A stretch of 23,599 nt of DNA from a virus: positions 1 to 23,599 of IMG/VR virus record IMGVR_UViG_3300025305_000145, one strand, 5' to 3'. Of this stretch, positions 1 through 7,494 are shown piece after piece (position 1 is the stretch's first letter; every line of letters starts with the position of its first letter). Position numbers and translations under genes: made by a program. The notes beneath the pieces were generated by a model. That model was not told where the DNA came from. It did not search any database and worked only from the letters and a program-made list of their open reading frames with translations.

Positions 1-585
1 GTACTGTTCAAGGTATTCAGCATTTCCCTGTGTGATATGCCCTGTCAGCAACATATCTCTGTGTGACTGGCGAAATGCCTGCATAATATGATGCCTGACC
101 TCATCGTCTTCTGCGTCTCTTTCAGTCCAGTTCTCAGGTATTCCATTAGATATGCGGATCTCTTCCATTGCATCTTGAAACGTAGCAATTTCCTTGATTG
201 CTCCTTCAATATACATAGCTCCACGCTCTTGTTGATATCTTGCTTCTTGTATACGAATACGACTCATCTCTGTATCTTTAGCAAGCCACTCTTTAATACG
301 AACGTCTAATTTAGCATTTTTAAAATACGCATCCTCAATAGCCAACCTTTTCTTTTCTATCTGCGAAAGACATTGACGCATCTGTCGGTAAGGACTCATG
401 GTCAACATAGTAAGTGTCATTAACTGGTTTGTGTGTTGAGTGTTACGTCTGCCAAGTGTTTTGTTTGCACGTTCAACTGGAATCATCTTCTCCCCAAAAA
501 TTTTAGAAATCTTTGCAGGAGTGATAGTTGAGAAATGCTTCGACATTCCTAATAAACTTTGTTCTATTTTAGCTAATGCGTTCAT
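1..585 (-). CDS. Helical protein of unknown function, cut by the window edge
   Basis: The frame is open from an ATG at 585 through position 1, giving 195 codons with no stop, so the C-terminus lies outside the window. The start overlaps the stop of the upstream tail-fibre gene as ATGA (582-585), which supports this start and translational coupling. The product starts MNALAKIEQSLLGMSKHF. It is predicted to be almost entirely alpha-helical and is rich in Gln, Glu, Met and Arg, with long charged stretches at about residues 75-125 that could form coiled coils. I see no signal peptide or transmembrane segment. I do not recognise a family. Its position right after the tail-fibre genes suggests a virion or assembly protein, for example an internal, tail or chaperone protein, but this is inference from context only. 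Confidence 0.8.
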   Translation of the reverse strand, partial: MNALAKIEQSLLGMSKHFSTITPAKISKIFGEKMIPVERANKTLGRRNTQHTNQLMTLTMLTMSPYRQMRQCLSQIEKKRLAIEDAYFKNAKLDVRIKEWLAKDTEMSRIRIQEARYQQERGAMYIEGAIKEIATFQDAMEEIRISNGIPENWTERDAEDDEVRHHIMQAFRQSHRDMLLTGHITQGNAEYLEQY

Positions 586-1580
586 GACCCTGAAGCTCCT
601 CCCCCACCTGAAGCTGAAAACCTGTCATATGATGAGTCAGCTGTGGCGTTATTAGCTATGTTAAGAGTATCTAGTTGTCCATTATTATGAGCAGATGTAG
701 TTCCCATAAACACAGAACTTGAATCGTTGTCTACTGTTGATGTTCTGTTTCTAATAGAAGAAAGGTCACCCCCATCAGTAGCATCCCCTGGAGATGCTAT
801 GGTCATATTGTCCATAGTGTCTAATGTAGCTGAAGCATTTTGTCCACCAACAACAACAGCTTTAGTTCCATTTGTAGCTATATCAAAAGCGTTTCTTATA
901 CTTGTAAGGTCACCAAAATCTGTGCCGTCATCAGTTGATGTTATGTTGAAATACTCTACTGTATTTACAAGACCACTACTAGTTGCACCACCAGCAAAGA
1001 GTGCTCGTGAACTATTCCCACAACCACCTAAGTTAGACCCTGCGTGTAGGTTGCCACCAGTAGAAGCATTACCAGTTGATGCAAAAGTTATATATCCATA
1101 TGCTGTAGAATCGCCACCATTTCTCCCACCGACCCCAGAAGAAAACACTCCTCTAGTACCATTTGAACTTGCTCCATGAGCAGACCCAGTTGCATGAGTG
1201 TCTCCAAAATCTTGAGCGTTCCCAGTACTAGCAGTAGTAATGTAATCTATCTGAGCTATATCACTACTGCCATCATGTCCTCCGTAAAATGCAATGCGAC
1301 CACCTGCACCACTTGATTCTGCACGACAATACCACATTCCGTTACTCAGGTCACCAAAGTCTTGTGCGTTGTTAAGACTTGCAATAGACACATAATCCAT
1401 TACATTCACATAGGCACTTCCTGTGTAGCCACCACCAAATACTCCTCGGTCACCTTGCCATGCGTTTACAGAAGTCATTTCAAAAGTGTTGTACTTTGCT
1501 ATGTTAGCTTCAGTTATAGTGTTTAACTTTTTAATATTACCTATTGCTATCGTATTAACTTTTTCTATTTCATTAGCCAT
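582..1580 (-). CDS. Tail-fibre-like protein with six Kelch-like repeats
   Basis: This 332-aa protein is probably a distal tail appendage or receptor-binding protein. Residues 1-40 carry short repeats of the type 'KxNTI...NI.K' (KVNTIAIGNI, KLNTITEANI), a pattern I know from the N-termini of marine phage appendage proteins. From residue 45, six repeats of 48-50 residues begin at about 45, 95, 143, 192, 240 and 288. Each opens with an [RKS]xx[FV]xGG-like strand and continues to a [IV]xIASxGNAxDFGDL-like strand. The last is degenerate and ends in a Gly/Ser tail (SGGGGASGS). Repeat length and Gly-Gly motifs fit Kelch or beta-propeller blades, so a six-bladed propeller is the simplest model (inference). 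The start overlaps the preceding stop as TAATG, and the end overlaps the next gene as ATGA. Host receptor and ligand are unknown. Confidence 0.8.
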   Translation of the reverse strand: MANEIEKVNTIAIGNIKKLNTITEANIAKYNTFEMTSVNAWQGDRGVFGGGYTGSAYVNVMDYVSIASLNNAQDFGDLSNGMWYCRAESSGAGGRIAFYGGHDGSSDIAQIDYITTASTGNAQDFGDTHATGSAHGASSNGTRGVFSSGVGGRNGGDSTAYGYITFASTGNASTGGNLHAGSNLGGCGNSSRALFAGGATSSGLVNTVEYFNITSTDDGTDFGDLTSIRNAFDIATNGTKAVVVGGQNASATLDTMDNMTIASPGDATDGGDLSSIRNRTSTVDNDSSSVFMGTTSAHNNGQLDTLNIANNATADSSYDRFSASGGGGASGS

Positions 1581-3001
1581 TATGCGTGCTCTATAACATC
1601 CATACTAGGGTTTATGTAAACCACATCTGGGCTTAATGCTATACCTACAGCCTGAACGAAAGCCCCATCTGTAGTAGGAGCAGTTGCAGTCAAAGCTCCT
1701 GCTGTTTCTGATAGGTAAAGAGTTGCCCCTGTAGTCCAGTTGTAAGTGTCATCACGAATAAAACCTTTTAATAATATAGTTCCAGTAGCAGTATCGCTAA
1801 TTGCAGCTGGAGCAATTCCTATTGCTCTGGCTGTAGCGTATGCACTAGCGTCAGCCTTAACTATTTCTGATGTTGTTGAATGAATACAAACTAAATCAAA
1901 TGCAGATATTGCTCCACCTGCTAACATTTGTACCGAGAATCCTGTAAATGTATGGTCAGTAGTTCCTAGTAATGGAGTACTAATATTTACGTGTTTAGCT
2001 TCAGATAAAACAATTCCACCTACAGTAACTATTCCTGAAGTAGTATCGTCTGCATCATTCTTTAAAAATGCGTCATCAACATTTAAAGTATTAGTTGATA
2101 GACTAATGTTTGTTCCTGCTACAAGTGCAGTCTTAGAAATTGCTATAGCTGCACTGGCATTTACATCTGCATTAACTATAGCTCCATCTGCTATTAGAGC
2201 AGATGTAATAGCATCATCTGCAATCAAAGCAGAAGTTATTGCATCATCAGCTATTAAGGCAGATGTTATTGCGTCATCTGCTATATGCTCACTACCTATT
2301 GCATCATCTGCAATCTTAGCTCCTGTAATAGCATCTGCTGCTATCATTCCTGTTTCTACAGCAGTACTAGCTATAGTAACAGCTCCATTTGCAGCCATTG
2401 TTATATCACCTGATACAGCTACAGGGTTATAGTTTGTGCCATCAGCTACAAGAACATGACCACTTGTGTTAGTTCCCATAACTAAATCATCACCAGTAAT
2501 AGTCAGGTCACCTGCTATTGTAACTCCACCTTTAAATGCAACTGTTGAATTAGCTACAGTAGAGTTAGGTGTAAATGTTATGTGGTCAACAAACGTTCCT
2601 TGTGATGCAGCGTCATTACCTATAGCAAGTACGCCATCAGTTCCAGCGTCTATTCTCCATTGGTCACTAGCATCATCACCCTCGTCAGCATACATATAGA
2701 TAGCTGCAAGAGCTCCTTCGTTACCACGAACACTTAATGTTTCTACATCTATACCTGATAGATGTACTTTATCGTCAAATTTAAATCGCCTTTTAGAAGC
2801 ACCACTAACAACCTCTACGTCAAACTCACCTGGTGTAGCGTGAGAATAACTCCAATATCCACTAGAGTTAGTTGTTATGCTAGAAGCTTCTCTAGCTGTG
2901 CTTGTCGAGTTTTTGTCATATATATGAACGACTGCACCAGAGACTGCATCTCCTGCGTCATCATAGACAAACCCTGCGAAGTCTATAGTTGGAGCTGCCA
3001 C
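1580..3001 (-). CDS. Tail fibre with Ig-like N-terminal domain and decapeptide repeats
   Basis: This 473-aa protein starts at a GTG (3001) preceded by a perfect AGGAGG six bases upstream; the Shine-Dalgarno lies inside the last codons of the upstream gene. Residues about 6-75 look like a carboxypeptidase-regulatory or Ig-like beta-sandwich (FVYDDAGDAVSGAVVHIYD, then a TTNSSGYWSY turn and an EVVSG strand). The middle is beta-rich. At about residues 214-273 there are six tandem decapeptides of the type IADDAITSAL, fitting a repetitive fibrous shaft. The C-terminal ~110 residues (AFDLVCIHS..., ARAIGIAPA, LYLSETAGALT, VQAVGIALS) resemble a small beta domain widespread in phage fibre and capsid-decoration proteins. 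The role is a structural fibre, inferred from architecture and from its place next to the Kelch-repeat protein. No chaperone or peptidase motif is visible. Confidence 0.8.
   Translation of the reverse strand: MAAPTIDFAGFVYDDAGDAVSGAVVHIYDKNSTSTAREASSITTNSSGYWSYSHATPGEFDVEVVSGASKRRFKFDDKVHLSGIDVETLSVRGNEGALAAIYMYADEGDDASDQWRIDAGTDGVLAIGNDAASQGTFVDHITFTPNSTVANSTVAFKGGVTIAGDLTITGDDLVMGTNTSGHVLVADGTNYNPVAVSGDITMAANGAVTIASTAVETGMIAADAITGAKIADDAIGSEHIADDAITSALIADDAITSALIADDAITSALIADGAIVNADVNASAAIAISKTALVAGTNISLSTNTLNVDDAFLKNDADDTTSGIVTVGGIVLSEAKHVNISTPLLGTTDHTFTGFSVQMLAGGAISAFDLVCIHSTTSEIVKADASAYATARAIGIAPAAISDTATGTILLKGFIRDDTYNWTTGATLYLSETAGALTATAPTTDGAFVQAVGIALSPDVVYINPSMDVIEHA
2181..2360 (-). 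repeat. Six tandem 30-bp units coding for decapeptide repeats
   Basis: Six consecutive 30-base units (starting at 2181, 2211, 2241, 2271, 2301 and 2331) lie in frame inside the tail-fibre gene. Each has a gc[ag]tcatctg-like core on the plus strand. They encode decapeptides close to IADDAITSAL. The middle four units begin almost identically and the outer ones have drifted. The array would allow length change of the fibre shaft by slippage or recombination. Confidence 0.85.
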
Positions 3002-3003
3002 TA

Positions 3004-3399
3004 TTATCCTCCTAGTCTTGACCTATCTCTAAAGTTGATAGCGTCTCTTGTGACCCCTAAAGGGTCTTGTTCTAAATCATCTTCGTCTACAAATATTAAT
3101 GTTATACCTTGTCCTGCTAATGCTTGTCTAGCAAACAAGTCTCTAGCTTTAGTTTCTGCACCTAATTCATAGTGATAGTATACACCCTGTACGTTGACGG
3201 CTAAATCAGGTGGGTTGTAAAACAAAAAGTCTATTATCAATCCACCCTTATCTAATCTACCACCCATTAGTGGTGATTGATAAGTAAAGTCTTCTCCAGG
3301 TTGGTAGCCTAATTCTAATAAAGATGCGTAAAACATCCATTCAGGTTTAGACCCTATCCAACTATCTGGTGGTGTAGTTAATGTAGCTTGCGTAGTCAT
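3004..3399 (-). CDS. Vsr/DUF559-like nuclease-fold protein, active site altered
   Basis: This 131-aa protein lies among tail genes. I place the start at the ATG at 3399, which overlaps the upstream stop as TAATG, rather than at a TTG at 3423. Order of motifs: SKPEWMFYASLLELG (E20), FTYQSPLMGGR, IIDF (D57), LAVNVQGVYYH (N69, Q71, H76), then ETKARD (K84, R86, D87) and GITLIFVDEDDL. This matches the Vsr / DUF559 branch of the PD-(D/E)XK fold: an Asp before the second strand, a hydrophobic strand ending in a Gly, a His five residues after the motif residue, then a K..RD helix and a final strand. The usual E-x-K/D is replaced by N-x-Q, and the Vsr His64 position is Gln, so catalysis is doubtful. 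It could be a structural relic, a tail-tip protein or an ejected nuclease. The fold assignment is by eye. Confidence 0.6.
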   Translation of the reverse strand: MTTQATLTTPPDSWIGSKPEWMFYASLLELGYQPGEDFTYQSPLMGGRLDKGGLIIDFLFYNPPDLAVNVQGVYYHYELGAETKARDLFARQALAGQGITLIFVDEDDLEQDPLGVTRDAINFRDRSRLGG

Positions 3400-3692
3400 T
3401 AGCCATCTACCAATGCTATCCAAGATAGCTTGTCACCATTAGTTGCTGCGTCAACATATAACGTACTAAACGTAACAGAACCACCTACATCAGCAAAATT
3501 TATTTCTAAACTATTACCCGCAGACAATTCATACCCATTAGTTGTAGTTACTCCACTGTCTCCAAAGTAAACAATGCCAGAGTTAGCAGCAAGAGCTTTA
3601 ACTTTAATCCATCTAACTCTACTAGTAGTATTAGATAATTGTTGTTCTCCACCTGAAGTAGATACAGTTGTTGTACCAGAATCAATAATCAT
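3399..3692 (-). CDS. Small beta-sandwich virion protein
   Basis: This 97-aa protein starts at an ATG at 3692 overlapping the upstream stop as ATGA. It is composed of short beta strands with turns: TTTVSTSGGEQQL, then VRWIKVKALAANSGIVYFGDSGV, NGYELSAGNSLEINF, and STLYVDAATNGDKLSWIAL. The order 'surface adjustment, GxVYxGDSGV, NGYxLxxGxS, IYVDAxxxGDxLxxxAL' is a pattern I have seen in small phage structural proteins encoded next to tail or neck genes, with no defined function. There is no signal peptide or membrane segment. It is likely a small virion component, perhaps bound to the tail protein encoded just upstream. Function beyond that is unknown. Confidence 0.7.
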   Translation of the reverse strand: MIIDSGTTTVSTSGGEQQLSNTTSRVRWIKVKALAANSGIVYFGDSGVTTTNGYELSAGNSLEINFADVGGSVTFSTLYVDAATNGDKLSWIALVDG

Positions 3693-5626
3693 GGCTCTAC
3701 CAATGTAATCCTTGATGAACCTCGTTCATCATGTCCTGTGTATTCAATAGCTGTTGCAGAAGTAACGTCTACGTAGTAGTTACGTGTACCCCCACCATCA
3801 TCTCTAAATGTAAATTCAACTAACGTATTTGATTCTATAGCTGATATTAAAGCTGCTCGTAACTGTTTAGGGTCTTTCCCTTTGTAAGTTTCATTTAAGT
3901 TTACTTCTACAGCATGACCATACTTAGCAGGTAACTTCTTTCTGTATTCAAGTGTTAAAGAAACTACGTCAGGAGACTTTTTCATAATAGCTATAGTTGT
4001 ACCTGACTCTCTGGCTAACGTTACTTTAAACTTTATAGCTCTAAACGTAGTACCTACATTAGAACCAAACGTATAACTAGTAGTACCATTACTGGTAATC
4101 GTACCCATACTTGTATAGTCTTCTGAATAATCCAAAGCATACTGTACAGCTACAGTCTCAGTACTAGAAGCATCTTGTACTTCTACTTTTAACTTTAATG
4201 CTAACTTATCTACTTCAGATTGTTGTGCGTCAAACCAAGGTGTTTCTAAATAACCACTAGTGTCATACTCAAACCTAGATAACTGTGAAGGATTAAGAAC
4301 ATCAAATGGTATAGATTGATTGTACAGCTTACCATTAAATCCCCACCACAATCTGTAATCACCTTTACCTGCGTTTGTTACTAACATATGCTCAACAGAT
4401 TTACCTGCTGTAGATGCAGTAGCAGACCATTTAGTTTCCCACCCAACGTCATTCCAACCTATGATTGATGACTGTCCAGTAGAAGCATCAATAACTGCTG
4501 ACCTTCCTACTTGTCCGACAGGAGAATGGAAAGACCAGTCTGTACTAGCTTGTGCTGCTGGTGCAGTAGTAGCGTCTATTGCAGCTAACAATTCTGTGTG
4601 TGTACCTATAAGTTTTTTAATTGTTCCTCGTTGTGATGCAGGTAAACCATCATCTCTATCCGGCCCCATTACTGTAACAACAGCATTGTTATTACCATTA
4701 ATATATTTATATATACCTAAACCACTAGGATTGTATATTGCGTCACGCCATCTAACAGAACCTACCCCATTAAATTGATGGAAAGGTAATTGAAATTGTG
4801 TTTCAACAAATCTTCCGTTAGCCATGTCGTGTGCATACAAACCTACTTTAGTGGCTGCGTAAATAATTTGGCTTCCTGTAGCATCTCTACCTACAAATAA
4901 GTCAGTAACAAATCCGTCTTGTACAGGTAGTAACGCATCATTAACAGGTGTACCACCAATAGTAAGTGTGTACCAAAGCTGACCACTAGAGTCTATTCCC
5001 CACAATCTGTCATCCCAAGATGTAAGAAATTTAGCGTCAGTTGTTTTGTCTACAACTGTGGTATCAGCAGAGTAATAACTATACCCACCACCATGAGCAA
5101 CAACCACATAGTCTGTGCCTGCCATGCTAATAGTTATAGAATCTGTTGGTGTGTCAGGAAAACTATAAGCACTACCACTGTTAGTTAATTGTGTAAGAAA
5201 ATCTGCTCCATGAGATTCTCCACCCTCTGAATATACATAAGGTTTTTTATCAAACCCAACGTATAAAGAATCTCCTTTTTCAGCTATAAAAGTAATAGCA
5301 CCACTAACAGCAGTACCATCAGATAACTGTGCTCGTGTCTCTATAGCTAACGCAGGTAATACCAAATGTCTTCTATATCTTAGTTGTAGTGTAGAGTACC
5401 AAGCCTTGTCTGCATCTGCAGCTCCTTGCATACGTTCTACACCTATACCACCACGCCAGTCTGACCAAGAAATAACAGATGCTCTAGTTTGCGAGTCTCT
5501 GGTTGTGTCACCAATAGTAACCTTTGGTGGGTACAAAGAAGCTAATGTACTTTGTACTGGTCTAGTTAATGGATAATATGTTCCATTAAGATATATTTCA
5601 TTTTGGTCTATTACTTTGTTTGCCAT
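3689..5626 (-). CDS. Propeller-like tail (nozzle/tubular B-type) protein
   Basis: This 645-aa protein starts at an ATG that overlaps the adaptor gene's stop as TAATG. The N-terminal two thirds shows recurring short strand-turn units with Trp, Tyr and Gly (GDSLYVGFDKKPYVYS, DRLWGIDSSGQLWYT, GLYAHDMANGRFVET, GLGIYKYINGN), which look like beta-propeller blades. The C-terminal part (LKLKVEVQDAS, VEFTFRDDGGGTRNYYVDV, RITLVEP) looks like beta-sandwich or tail-ring domains. Size, propeller character and place just after the head-tail adaptor resemble the T7 gp12 nozzle (tail tubular protein B), but I see no direct sequence identity, so a siphovirus-type distal tail or hub protein is the alternative. 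Its role would be to form the DNA exit channel and hold the fibres. Confidence 0.65.
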   Translation of the reverse strand: MANKVIDQNEIYLNGTYYPLTRPVQSTLASLYPPKVTIGDTTRDSQTRASVISWSDWRGGIGVERMQGAADADKAWYSTLQLRYRRHLVLPALAIETRAQLSDGTAVSGAITFIAEKGDSLYVGFDKKPYVYSEGGESHGADFLTQLTNSGSAYSFPDTPTDSITISMAGTDYVVVAHGGGYSYYSADTTVVDKTTDAKFLTSWDDRLWGIDSSGQLWYTLTIGGTPVNDALLPVQDGFVTDLFVGRDATGSQIIYAATKVGLYAHDMANGRFVETQFQLPFHQFNGVGSVRWRDAIYNPSGLGIYKYINGNNNAVVTVMGPDRDDGLPASQRGTIKKLIGTHTELLAAIDATTAPAAQASTDWSFHSPVGQVGRSAVIDASTGQSSIIGWNDVGWETKWSATASTAGKSVEHMLVTNAGKGDYRLWWGFNGKLYNQSIPFDVLNPSQLSRFEYDTSGYLETPWFDAQQSEVDKLALKLKVEVQDASSTETVAVQYALDYSEDYTSMGTITSNGTTSYTFGSNVGTTFRAIKFKVTLARESGTTIAIMKKSPDVVSLTLEYRKKLPAKYGHAVEVNLNETYKGKDPKQLRAALISAIESNTLVEFTFRDDGGGTRNYYVDVTSATAIEYTGHDERGSSRITLVEP

Positions 5627-6912
5627 TACTCAACTGCTCTACCTGTAATTAATAATGGAAACGCACGTTTAGCTTGTTCAGCTAATCCAAACCAGAAAGC
5701 TGCTGCTTGTCGTAAAGCATCTGGGTCTGTAGTTGGACCACCTGACGCTGCAGACAAAGCTAACCCTGTAGCTCTAGCTATAATATATGAATCATCTATT
5801 TCAGTTGTAGCTGTATCAGAACTTAGCAATGCAGGTTTGTCACCACCTGATAGCTTTATCATGTTGTAACCAACTTCTAATTGAGCTCCATCATTTAGAA
5901 TTAAATCTCTGGCACTTCTGTCTATCTTCCATAAATGTTTAGGAAAGATTTGAAATACTGCTGTATCATTCTGTACTACTTTAATATCATCTAGTCGTAC
6001 TTGACACGCACCTAAGTCAGAATCATATTCTAATCCTATAGAGATGATTGCTGTATTAAGTTCTGGGTTAGCTAATTTGATACGTACATAAGTCCATGTG
6101 TCTGCTGATAAGGCTGGAATAGATAACGTCTCTAATGGAGACGCACACGAAGCAGAATCGTCAAGTAATATCTTTAGATTACCAGAAGAAGTAGCAACTG
6201 TACTTTTAACCCAACATTCTAAGTAATCATATTTACTAATATCTTTACTAGTTATAGAGTCAGTTGCTATGTCTCCAGCACTAGCACCACTAGCAATAAC
6301 AAACTTGTTACAACCTGTGCCTTGTTTTTTATCTTCTGTATCTACTGTTACTGTAAAGTCTGAGTCTATTGTTTCATCAAATGCAGAATTACAACTGTGT
6401 AAGATAGTAGAAGTAACAGCACTTCTATAATAAATACGATTAATAATTGATATGTTACTAGGTATATCAAACCTTAAAGTTCTTCCATCTCCAAACAAAG
6501 CTGTATGTGGAGAACTAGACATATCAGGATATTCTATTGGGTCATATGCCTGACCTGTTGCGTCTACAACAGCTTGATTAATAAAATCATTAATAATTGC
6601 AGGGTCATATGGTTCATCATATATTTCATATTCATCAGAACTAGCTACAGTAAAACTAGCATTTTGTTGAAACTGAATAGTGTTATTACTAGCTGTGTAG
6701 TCATTAACATATTGAGTAGTTTGAGTAGTTCCATCACTAGCATCAGTAACAAGAATTAACTTACCATTGTAAGTATCATCACCACCTCTAAACGTATTAA
6801 CGTCTATAAGAGTGTTGTTAGTGCCACCTGTAGCAGTACCAGTTTTTAATGCCCCTAGGTTAAAACCTATAGACTGTCTAATTTGTTTTCGTGTTCTTCC
6901 TTGTACAGGCAT
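5626..6912 (-). CDS. Head-tail adaptor with inserted beta-sandwich domain
   Basis: This 428-aa protein starts at an ATG preceded by GAGG. The N-terminus (GRTRKQIRQSIGFNLG) has the short helix typical of phage head-tail adaptor proteins. It is followed by a small beta domain (residues about 23-100, with GGDDTYNGKLILVTD) and a helix (PAIINDFINQAVVDATG). At the C-terminus come IRATGL-like helices (SYIIARATGLALSAASGG, ALRQAAAFWFGLAEQAKRAFPL). Between them, at about residues 165-320, is a jelly-roll-like segment with four Cys, ending YLECWVKS, TWTYVRIKLAN and CQVRLDDIKVV. It resembles carbohydrate-binding beta-sandwich modules. Adaptors are usually much smaller, so this is likely a domain insertion exposed at the neck. 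The adaptor call rests on N- and C-terminal helices plus gene order. Confidence 0.65.
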   Translation of the reverse strand: MPVQGRTRKQIRQSIGFNLGALKTGTATGGTNNTLIDVNTFRGGDDTYNGKLILVTDASDGTTQTTQYVNDYTASNNTIQFQQNASFTVASSDEYEIYDEPYDPAIINDFINQAVVDATGQAYDPIEYPDMSSSPHTALFGDGRTLRFDIPSNISIINRIYYRSAVTSTILHSCNSAFDETIDSDFTVTVDTEDKKQGTGCNKFVIASGASAGDIATDSITSKDISKYDYLECWVKSTVATSSGNLKILLDDSASCASPLETLSIPALSADTWTYVRIKLANPELNTAIISIGLEYDSDLGACQVRLDDIKVVQNDTAVFQIFPKHLWKIDRSARDLILNDGAQLEVGYNMIKLSGGDKPALLSSDTATTEIDDSYIIARATGLALSAASGGPTTDPDALRQAAAFWFGLAEQAKRAFPLLITGRAVE

Positions 6913-6921
6913 AATTTAACC

Positions 6922-7131
6922 TCATTTATCAGATGTTAATTCATCCAACTGTTGTTGCAAGTCAGCTAGTTCTCCGTATTGTTTTGTGATTAAATTATCT
7001 TTTTTAACAATTAATCTTTTTAACAAATTTATTTGTGCTGCTTGAGCAGCTTCAGGATGAGCTTGTAACGCTACACTAATATCTTCAGGTGTTAATGTAA
7101 ACTCGTTAGTTGCCTCACTATTATTAACCAT
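6922..7131 (-). CDS. Short coiled-coil protein
   Basis: This 69-aa protein starts at an ATG that overlaps the upstream stop as TAATG. Residues about 35-67 (LLKRLIVKKDNL, then QYGELADLQQQLDELT) form a strong heptad-type amphipathic helix, probably a coiled coil. The N-terminal half (LTPEDISVALQAHPEAAQAAQ) is helical and Ala-rich. There are no Cys residues and no membrane segment. It sits between the 120-aa protein and the head-tail adaptor, so a small assembly or neck factor is possible, but there is no recognisable family. Confidence 0.7.
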   Translation of the reverse strand: MVNNSEATNEFTLTPEDISVALQAHPEAAQAAQINLLKRLIVKKDNLITKQYGELADLQQQLDELTSDK

Positions 7132-7493
7132 TAAATACCTCTGTAATATATTCTATTGTTTGTACTCTCTCTGCGTTTCTGTGCGTACTCTTTAAATTCT
7201 TTTATCTGCTTACCTATTTGTTTCTTTTGTTCAGCAGTAATAGGTTTTTTTTTGTCTTTAACTCTACACTCGATTAAAAAGTTTTCAAGTGCTTGAGCTG
7301 CCATATCTTCTATATGTGCTTTAGAAATACTAGGGTCAGCAGGAATCTTGACTACCTGAGCTCGACCAGTCTCAGGGTCATTGAATTGAAACGTATGCAC
7401 AACAATGGACACCCCTGTTTCTTCGTTATAGCCAGCAATATTGCCACCTACATACGTAGACCCTTGAGGTGTCCAAAGTTTAATAGAATCCAA
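7131..7493 (-). CDS. Small virion-module protein, TTG start
   Basis: This 120-aa protein has no ATG near its start. The best start is TTG at 7493, one base after the stop of the upstream gene. No Shine-Dalgarno is visible, so it probably relies on re-initiation after the upstream stop. The N-terminal half is beta-like (IKLWTPQGSTYVGGNIAGYNE, VSIVVHTFQFNDPETGRAQVVKIP). The C-terminal half is strongly basic and helical (RVKDKKKPITAEQKKQIGKQIKEF, YAQKRREST). It ends in a TAATG overlap with the coiled-coil gene. The family is not recognised. Position suggests a minor head or connector protein. Confidence 0.7.
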   Translation of the reverse strand: MDSIKLWTPQGSTYVGGNIAGYNEETGVSIVVHTFQFNDPETGRAQVVKIPADPSISKAHIEDMAAQALENFLIECRVKDKKKPITAEQKKQIGKQIKEFKEYAQKRRESTNNRIYYRGI

Positions 7494-7494
7494 T

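Noticed and set aside
727-1179. Plus-strand frames opposite the tail-fibre genes (also 2106-2432, 2466-2699, 2762-3172)
   Set aside because: They lie fully inside well-supported minus-strand genes, have no ribosome site, and mirror the repeats of the real genes.
2181-2360. CRISPR-like array
   Set aside because: The repeats are contiguous with no spacers, are in frame, and encode decapeptides of a tail fibre.
3400-3423. Upstream TTG start (3423) for the nuclease-fold gene
   Set aside because: ATG 3399 overlaps the upstream stop as TAATG, the pattern used repeatedly in this operon; the extra eight residues would be coded inside the upstream gene.
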